Source: Tenebrio molitor (lineage: Eukaryota > Arthropoda > Insecta > Coleoptera > Tenebrionidae). Taken from it: DNA of 64,000 nt. A program made the translations under genes and the position numbers. The stretch's first letter is position 1. Each line of letters opens with the position of its first letter. Positions 56,247-64,000 of the stretch are shown one piece after another. Below the pieces are notes generated by a model. That model was given only the letters and a program-made list of their open reading frames with translations, had not been told where the DNA came from and did no database searches. The stretch lies in NCBI RefSeq assembly GCF_963966145.1, contig NC_091054.1, forward strand, positions 12,276,001-12,340,000. The letters run 5' to 3'.

Positions 56247-56698
56247 AATAAACAACAAAAGCAAGCATATCTTTTAGATATAGCTGTTCCAAATTCACAC
56301 AATATAACACAGACATATAATACAAAAATTAATAAATATTTACAACTATCCGTTGCTATGAGAAATCTTTGGTGTTTAGAAAAAAATTCGATTTTACCAT
56401 TTATAATTTCAGCAACAGGAATAGTACCGCAATCTCTTTTTAAAAATTTAAAAATTTTGGACTTAGAGAACACATTGGTGGTTGAAATTCAAAAAGGTAT
56501 ATTATTATACTCATGTCACATCGTGAGGAAATTCCTTAACATTGACACAGAACATAAAACACAAAAAAGTCAAAATGTGGAGGCGAGACGCCGGTAATTA
56601 TGTTGATAAGCACTGCACTTTACATGATAGTATTATCCGTAATAGTGTATGTACTCCGGCAAAATTGCCGTGCCGCCGGGTGGAGGTGGGATACGAAA
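56247..56698 (+). mobile_element. R4-like LINE copy 5 (3' end) inside the CR1-like LINE
   Basis: Last 79-110 codons of the endonuclease protein (YLLDIAVPNSHNI, ILPFIISATGIVP) followed by the family tail, ending GGTGGGATACGAAAA. It has ACTTTACATGATAG in the tail where others have ACTATTACTTGATAG. Orientation is opposite to the host LINE. Confidence 0.85.
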
Positions 56699-57279
56699 AT
56701 ATAAATAGGTAAATAAAAACAAAAAAATATGTCCGTATGCAACTAATTATACATTCCATTGCAATAATCAAGGAGTAGGCAATAATTGAGGAATATGCAA
56801 CTTATTATACATCTAGTTCGGCCCTACGTTAGCGCGTCGCTGAAATTTGAATAGATCTAGACAGTCTTACTATGTTTAATTGTCTGTGGTTTCAACAAAA
56901 TGATAGGCAGCTGAATGTGAGCTGAATTATCAGCATAGTTTTTAATATTTAAGTAGTCTGTTGAGGACCAGTCTATCGTTGGTAGGTTAAAGTCGCCTGC
57001 AATGAATAAATTAGCATCAATTGCTGACAATTCGGATAGTTTATGAAATAGTATCATATCATCTTGCAGCAGGGCCCTAGAGGGTGGTCTATATACGCAG
57101 GCGATTGTAAAAGACAGTGTAGAGGAAGCGAGTTCAAGTATCGTAACCTCAGAAGTAACGTGCGATCAATTAAAAAAAAATCGAGTTACTTGGATTGTGG
57201 TATTCTGATGCTTTGATTGGTTCAAACCACCATTTTCGCCTACTCTGATTTTTTTTTACGGTACTACATCGAAACGTTA

Positions 57280-57645
57280 TGGGTTTAGGCACAGTATAAT
57301 AACCAGTAGCGACAGACAGCTTGATTTGCGAACGTGACCCTTATTGACTTTTACTACCCAAACCGTCACTTCTCAAACAGCGTGTGATATGAATAGGCAA
57401 CTCCTTATACATACAAATTCAGACATCTTTTAGAAAACAGAAAGTTTTAGTGGAATTTACATTTATTAATCAGAGAATTCATAGTGATTCAGGGCTACCA
57501 CCACAAATTTCAAACGAATTCAAACCATTCTCAAGGACTTTACTACCCAAACCATCATTTAGACGTGTTCATAACGACCCAATGCTTTTCTTATGGACCT
57601 GTCATTTCGTGTCGCTACTGGTTATACTGTGGTTTAGGTTTGAAC
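57280..57645. mobile_element. MITE-like inverted repeat inside the LINE endonuclease
   Basis: GCACAGTATAATAACCAGTAGCGACA at about 57289 and its inverse at about 57612-57640; TTTACTACCCAAACC occurs twice in direct orientation inside. Boundaries approximate. Confidence 0.5.
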
Positions 57646-57670
57646 TCATTTACAATGTTGGTTTCTATGT

Positions 57671-57882
57671 ACGGTCGGTGGACAAATAAAACTGGGACAC
57701 TTAAAATTTAATCTATGTAAATCAGACATTGAATTGTCAATATATTTGTCAGTGTCAATATAATATGTCAGACCAAAGTTAACCTATTTGTGATAAAACC
57801 GTAATTAAACGATGCAAATTTGTAAATTTTGACTTCTGTGATTGTTATTTTTGTCCCAGTTTTATTTGTCCATCGACTGTAC
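57671..57882. mobile_element. MITE with GGACAAATAAAACTGGGACA ends
   Basis: CGGTCGGTGGACAAATAAAA CTGGGACA and its inverse end; about 210 bp, TA on both sides. It separates two parts of the LINE endonuclease. Confidence 0.8.
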
Positions 57883-57973
57883 CTATATGGATGAACCGCC
57901 ACCAGCTCTTCCATCACTGCGGTCAGTGCGATAAAGGGTGTACCCGTCTAAGTTTACTAAGGAGTCGGGAATG

Positions 57974-58863
57974 CTATTGCTGACTGCTGAGAAATGTTTC
58001 AGTTATTAATAAAAAAGCCGGTTTGTGAAGTTGAACGAATAGTATTAAATCATCAATCTTTGCCATTAACGAAGCTAGGTTTGTGTACATTAGGGACCAT
58101 TCTACTACTGCAGTTTCTACTTTTTTGACTCGATAATAGAAGGAATTCCTTTCACATATTAAAATGGTTATGTTATCTTCCCCATTATCACGTCTAAGTT
58201 GCAATTCGGTACGTAAATTCTTTAGGTATTCCAGTTGTTTCGGGGTCTTGTCATCTGAGATTGAGATTGAACGAGGCAGGTCAGAGTTAATAAGCTTATT
58301 TTTGTTTCTCAGTACTTCCTTAGCGATCAGATCATTAGATAAACTGACTTTAAGAGGACGCGTGTTAGATGAGTTTGGTTTGCCGATACAAATAATTTTC
58401 TGGGGAATGGCTTCCGGAGTAATAGCGCTGATAATTTTTTGGATCTCAGCTGCGTCTTTGGTTTGACGTTGTTCAGCGGTGCCGCTCGATTCCGGAACAC
58501 CGTAGATAATTACATTTTTAGCACGTATTATTCGTTCGACGGCCTCACTTGTGACTTCTTCAAATTGAAGAGACGATAGGTTCACATTTTGCAACTCACT
58601 AATTTTTTGTTCTATTTTTTGCTCTATGCTAGCAATAATATCTCTTTTAAAAATGTCTGTAACAATTCATGGATGCTCAATGTTTGTTCAGCTTTGGACA
58701 TGCATTTGCTGCAGTAAATTTTTACATTACGGATCTTTTTTCTTGTTATGCGGTCCTCGGATGTGAGACCTGTGCAAGATACATGTAAACAATTATTGCA
58801 TCCGTCGCAGTTTATTGAAGGAAAACCACCAATAGGCTTGTCGCAGTTAGCGCAAGCGCTCAT
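57974..58863 (-). pseudogene. CR1-like LINE ORF1
   Basis: Starts MSACANCDKPIGGFPSINCD, with a Cys/His-rich zinc module of the PHD type (about residues 4-55) seen in CR1-clade ORF1 proteins. A frame change near 58640 leads into a coiled-coil/RRM-like part (RAKNVIIYGVPES). The 3' end runs directly into ORF2-like sequence (SLMAKIDDLILF), which suggests a small deletion fused the two reading frames. RNA-binding chaperone role by analogy. Confidence 0.7.
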
Positions 58864-59129
58864 TTTGACCTTTGCAGCGGGAGAGCTCCCAAAAAATCAA
58901 CTGATAGGAATAATCAAATCACCTTACCTTGCTTGTCGATACTGAACCCGAACCACGTGGGAAAAAAAAGAAAGAAAAACAACCTTACGCCAGACTGATA
59001 TTTCAAAACGGCCGTTACACCACCCTGGAGCACGAATCAACTTTATCTCTCTATTACAAGGTCAAAAATTTTTCGCCACTATTAACCACTTGAAATCGCT
59101 TATTTAAACGAGACGATAGCCGCACACTC

Positions 59130-62100
59130 CGCACACCTATACATACGTTATACTCTTGATTGATCTTGATTCATTTGTAATCTTCTGTATTTTCTGCCCA
59201 ATCTCATTAATTTTTTTTTTGCGTCATCACCACAAGAACCCAAAGTCTCAATAGCAATAGGTACGAAATGGTAATTATTATAAGTCTCCGCTACGTTACG
59301 TATGTCGATTTTTTTGCATTTTCTCGTAGGCGAGCAGCTTCTTCAGCTTTTTTTGAAGATAATTCAATATATAATTTAGCCAATGTATCCGTGCATGTTA
59401 CATCCCATAAAAGAGGTTTGCCACATAACCAGGGAATTAAAGTTATACCGTCTGGTCTTTTGTTGTCTTTTCGATAGTATCCATTTGGTTCTCGTATCGA
59501 CGGAATTTCAGGAGATGTTGGAGCTCTTTTGACAAGGTCATTGATCATTTCATGACGTGCTCTTCTTCCTGCACTTCTGTAGCATGATAGACCATGATGG
59601 CCCAATCTAACGACAATTTAGCCGCATATACATGGGTGGGGAACACACATAGGAATACCAACTCGTAAACAAATTGAAATTCTGAAACATTGATTATCTA
59701 AAAGAGTACCTAAATTTGTAGAAGGGAGTGCATGCAGCCAAGCTCCAGATTCTTTTTCTTGAAGAGCTAATAATCGGGCTTGGTCTTTGTCTGTAGACAT
59801 TCTATCTAATAATATTTTATGACCAATATTGTGAATTTTTTCATCCCAAATTTTTTGATCATAAGCCGTTGGAATTTCCAAAGGTTTCATGCTAGTAATT
59901 AAACTCCAATTTAAAATTGCTTTTCACTAGCTGAATCATTTAGTTGCGAAATTGAATTTGGAAGTATAAGTGACGATAGTTGATTAGAAGAGTTCCAAGA
60001 TCCAAGAAATGCCGGATAACATAGTTTGTTTACATCTCTAAGACCAAATCCTCCTAGCTTTATCGGTAAAGTAGCTTGAATCCAACTGTAATCATTTTCC
60101 AAATTCACGTTACAAATTTTTGAAACAGATTGCCGTAGGACATTGTCATATTGTTTTAGTTCCAGTTTGGAACGCCAGCAAGGTGTACATCTAAGTAGGT
60201 GATTCATTTTGGGTATAGAAAATGCTCTTTGCATTAGATAAAAAGCCATATGTGATGGTAAAAGACACATGCGAGTGGTCATGTTATCTAATTCAGAAGT
60301 GCGTTTCTCTAATGCTTTTGATAGCCCTGTGTCATATAAAGGACAACCTAGTATATATGTATTCTCTTGTTTTAAAAGCTTAATTCCAGGTGCAATGAAG
60401 TTGAATTGTTCCAATATTTTATTTCTCTCTTCTGTATCATTAAATGTCACTGCTAGTTCACATTTGGAGAAATTAAGCTCTAAACCTATGTCTTTTGATC
60501 TACTTATAATAGATTCCAAATCTTGAAATACATTTTCTTGATCAGAAATTAATGTACCATCATCCATATACCAAATGTTGAGCTCAGAACAGAGGGAATT
60601 TATCATAGATTGAATACCAAGACAAAACAAAGGAGGTCCTAACGGATCACCTTGTGGGACACCTCGTTGGGAAAGGATAACTGTAGAACCATAGTAGAGA
60701 TTAGAAGGTTTCTGATAACATTGATTTAAAAAATTATAGAATTCTGGAATTTCTTCATTAACTTTCTTCAAAATTGTTTCTCTGTCTAGCATATTGAAGG
60801 CATTCAAGAAATCAATTTTTAAAAGTACTTTTGTTGACTGATGAGGATATTGTAAATATCGTCTAGCAGAATGTATAGCGGCTTCTATTCCTCCTTTTGT
60901 TCCAAATCCAAGCTGATGAGGTCTAAACTTTGATCCTAGCTTATCAGCTATCCTTCGACAAACAATTTTGGATATTAATCTTCTAATGGTAGAACCTACA
61001 GCGATTGGTCGTATCTTTCTTTTTTAAGGCACAAAGATTTGCACCATATAATATTGGACATATTGATGAAGGTACTTCACCATTCAATAATAACGTTCCT
61101 AAATTCGTTAAGGATGTAGTTAAATTCACTTTATTCTGGCCTAATGCATCAGATGTTAAATCTTTAAGATGTTGAGGTCGGATGGCATCTAATCCACCAG
61201 CAGAACCATTTGGGAACGACGCTATAGCTTTTGTTACTTCTAGACTAGTTACAGAAGATATATTATTTTTTGTTGAAAAACTGTTGTTGAGTTATATTTT
61301 CTTGGTGGTGGATGTTTCTTCTGTAATGCTTGTATCGTGGCTTCATTTCTTGGAGCAATCATATCTTGTGAAGTCAACATATTTAAAGCACCACGTATAT
61401 CCCCATCTGATAATTTTGTTTGAGCCTTTTGACATAGTTGACTGTCATTTTCTTTAAACTTTTTGGTAATTTTTCTCTGTTTTTTGTCGACAAAATTTTC
61501 CATAATGTGGTTGTATATCTCATTAAAATCTGCTTGTTTGATAATCTTCCAGGCGTTAAGGTTTTTTTTACGAAGGTTGTTAGGCTTTTTGATTTATTTT
61601 TCTTTTGTGGTAGTTGCAAAACAACATAAGTAAACAAAAATAGTTTATACCATTTTACATCAGTATTTTTTTCTACAATATCATTAATAACATTTGTCAG
61701 TTCATTGGAAACTAAAGGACGAGCTGCTTTTGGAACTCTCTTGAGTACAGGAATTTTAGATTTTAAATTGGATAAATAATTTTCTTGAAAGACATTGGTA
61801 TATATTTTTTCTTCTGAATTCTGTGATTGTTTCTTGAAAGGCAACGTTTCTTTAATTTGATGAATTTTCGAACAATGAATCTTCAAACCTTGACAAGTCT
61901 TGAAAGATTTCCAGCAAAATTCACATCATCAACATTTGCAGGAATTTTTTTTTATTCTCTGACGAAGGACCTGCTTCATCAATATCTTTCTTGGTAATAT
62001 CAAAGCAGTTTATTTTTTTGCGGGATCTTCCACTGTTTGGATATTTTGGGTTTAAATTGTCTTCAGAAGATGAAGATGAAAGATTTATGACTGACATATA

Positions 62101-62300
62101 GTTAGTTGACGTATTGTTAATATGCCCAGAAAATCCAAAATTTTGTCTATGTACGCCATAGAAACAAATATGCAATTTGCATAGAATCCGAGCTTTACTG
62201 GTGACAAACAAAACATATCGTAACCGTAAGGCAGCGAATTCCTTGTAACAGTTGCATATGGCTCTATTTCTCGCTAAGTGATGGATGTTTTTTCGTTTCA
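59130..62300 (-). mobile_element. REL-endonuclease LINE (R2/NeSL-like architecture), degraded
   Basis: One minus-strand element. Order: Ser-rich leader near 62100, C2H2 finger, linker, RT, Cys/His motif, restriction-like endonuclease, C-terminus near 59150. Most parts are readable only through frame changes. Confidence 0.7.
59150..61930 (-). pseudogene. Polyprotein of the REL-endonuclease LINE
   Basis: N-terminal zinc finger CEFCWKSFKTCQGLKIHCSK followed by IH (C-x2-C-x12-H-x4-H) at about 61925-61860. A basic linker (61886-61250) follows. RT from about 61050 to 59911 contains NAFNMLDRE, QRGVPQGDPLGPPLF and the catalytic WYMDDGTL box. Then YDQKIWDEKIHN (59890), Cys-rich CVPHPCICG, GHHGLSCYRSAGRRARHEMI, and the endonuclease core RPDGITLIPWLCGKPLLWDV (PD-D/ExK type). 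The tail ends AIETLGSCGDDAKKK near 59230. Stops or shifts at about 61500, 61250, 61020, 59900 and 59610. Sequence-specific insertion is typical of such enzymes (family knowledge). Confidence 0.7.
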
Positions 62301-62309
62301 TAATCAATT

Positions 62310-64000
62310 TTGGTTTCTGGCGGCATATTTAATTGGACTCAATTCATAGTAACCAACCTTAAACATTCAAAATTACTTTTGAAAATTTTAGTTACACACA
62401 ACATGAAAAACGTTATTTCCCTAAAAGTTCGAATTCTAGGGAGTATTTTTTTTTTTGACACGAGAGCAGTTAGAGTTAAAAGCAGCTGATGACGCTTATT
62501 TTGCGGAGCTTTCGAAATAATTTTTTCTTGAAGGAATGCGGCAACTCGTTTTTACGGCTGTGTATCGTGCGATCGAAAATAAAAAAAATCGAAATGGCCT
62601 TGATTCTGTTGGCAGCACGTAAAAATTTAATTCAAATTACAATAGTAATTGTCATTCCGGACTTTCAAGGCACTTATCGACAACTTGCCTTGATTAATTT
62701 ATTTTTCCCTACCTGTGTTCAAAAACAGGCCTGGCACAATTCCCGAATTAATGCAAGTAATTACTGATAACTGCAATTTAATTGATGTCCCCAGTCCCGA
62801 CTTTGCGAAGGTCAAAAGCGAAGAGAGTAACATTATGTTTGGAAACTGAAGGCAGACATTTCGAACATTTACTCTAGTTCGTAAATACGATTGGAGCTCC
62901 TTCCTCATGATTCTTTTACAACCGACAAGTCACACCTTTATGAAAATCAAGATTTCAACGTTCTCAAAATCACTAACCTAACTTTTAAGACTGACATCTG
63001 ATAATTGAAATTTTAACGAATTTCCAACTGAAATTCTTGGTCACAGCTCACTCTATTTTTTTCCGATCATACAGTATAATGGTATACTCCATGTCACTTC
63101 TAGATAAACGAGTCAAGATTTCTGCTGCTTCGTTATTCTCGCTCTTACTAATTACTGTTTCATTTATAGCGGATTCACCAGAAAATATTTGGACTGCATG
63201 TTTTGATATCTCTAGTTTATGGACCACAATGACAATTGTCTTTTATTGGTGCTATTGTAATGTGCCATAAATACGAATATTTTTAGTGAAATAACTGTCC
63301 TCCTAGTTAGTAAACGTCAATTTTTAACTGTTGGAATTGAAACGACCACAATAAAGATAACTCTTTTTACTGCTATATAGACTGTCCGATCGGATAGATA
63401 CAATGCCCGTTGTGCTCGCACTAAATCAAGTGAAGAGTTGACACTATTAATGTAATTTTCTTTTTTTATTATTTATTAAAAATTAAAATAAATTGAGCTA
63501 ATACGACTTTCTTAGGAGATTTGGCTTCCAAACACAGGTTATTAAAATTGAATTATAGAATGAGGTCAAAGATATTTCAAGAAATATTTGTTTCTGCATT
63601 CACTTAAAATTGTTCAAGGAACAAAGCCTTGCTATCAAAACGATATAAAACATTTTTACTGTTCTAACATCCATTTTAATTTTGTGTCGAGTAATTTTAC
63701 TACTGTGGCATATATTTTTTCTTATAAGAAATCTAATAACAAATGTTTTTATTACATTTACAGCTGAGACAATTCTCGATATAATATTTAACATTTAAAA
63801 CACGGATCGTGTGAAAGTATGGTATTAACATTAAAATGCTGTACTTTTGCTCACCGGTAACAACTGCATACATTATCGTCCGTCATTGTTCGCGAATCTT
63901 AAGCTAAGTTTCCACCTGCAAAGATTACTGGCGTTGGGGATATACTCTTGTTTGATAACTATTTACGGTTGGCTTCAAAAAAAAAAACGGGAACTGTCAG
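62310..64000. other. No recognised features
   Basis: AT-rich sequence with only short random open frames on both strands. No repeat, RNA or gene supported. Confidence 0.4.

Larger units (their letters stand above)
56857..57970 (-). pseudogene. CR1-like LINE ORF2, endonuclease part
   Basis: Pieces of an APE-type endonuclease: MAKIDDLILFVQLHKPAFLL and ITETFL at the 5' side, then LDGYTLYRTDRSDGRAGGGS near 57900. After an interruption, IACVYRPPS and FIAGDFNLPTIDWS follow at about 57090-56980. Reading is lost after HSKTV at 56860. Confidence 0.75.
54160..58960 (-). mobile_element. CR1-like LINE, degraded, with later insertions
   Basis: On the minus strand in order: 5' part about 58960-58864, ORF1, AP-type endonuclease, reverse transcriptase, C-terminal domain, 3' end near 54160. 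Interrupted by LINE copy 5 (56247-56698) and by about 0.75 kb of MITE DNA (57135-57888). All coding parts carry shifts or deletions. Confidence 0.8.

Noticed and set aside
63037..63270. Hydrophobic open frame near the window end
   Set aside because: Short, no homology I recognise, no splice context, base composition like the background.

Overview
The window looks like nuclear DNA from an insect, most likely a beetle. It is AT-rich and intron-containing. It carries a tandem cluster of CYP9-type cytochrome P450 genes, an SPT4 ortholog with four short exons, and a dense mix of Tc1/mariner-type, BEL/Pao, CR1-like and REL-endonuclease LINE, SINE and MITE sequences. The order is inferred from family resemblance and was not tested.

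Layout. (1) 0-16 kb: four CYP9-like P450 copies. Copy A is a 3' fragment. Copy B is broken by a 4-nt deletion just after its ExxR motif. Copy C is intact (534 aa, 4 exons). Copy D is intact, has the same exon lengths as C, lies inverted, and is enclosed by a 7.1-kb pair of inverted terminal sequences. MITEs and a dead Tc1-like transposon fill the gaps. (2) 16-27 kb: the best conserved host genes. SPT4 (+) converges on a long gene (-) whose product has proline-rich decapeptide repeats, three copies of a hydrophobic segment, and a long Ala/Glu/Lys-rich amphipathic helical tail like LEA or apolipoprotein repeats. A tiny upstream first exon about 6.7 kb away matches it in splice phase. (3) 22-34 kb: mariner-like remnants, MITEs and a 1.93-kb near-perfect palindrome. 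(4) 33-42 kb: a 5.79-kb BEL/Pao LTR retrotransposon with apparently identical LTRs, an intact 5-bp target duplication and one long ORF that lacks the usual protease segment. It sits between two decayed THAP-domain genes. (5) 41-57 kb: five same-strand, 3'-anchored copies of an R4-like REL-endonuclease LINE, nested MITEs, a tandem repeat, a tRNA-derived SINE, and a decayed coiled-coil gene of unknown function. (6) 54-62.3 kb: a degraded CR1-like LINE (-) with insertions, then a degraded REL-endonuclease LINE (-). The last 1.7 kb shows nothing recognisable.

Functional reading. P450s B, C and D share exon structure, and C and D also share their promoter-proximal sequence, so this is a recently duplicating detoxification-type cluster. 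SPT4 is a housekeeping transcription elongation factor. The remainder is mostly transposable element strata whose nesting gives a relative insertion history. Exon joins were placed from GT/AG sites, phase agreement and comparison among the paralogs in the window. No database search was possible.
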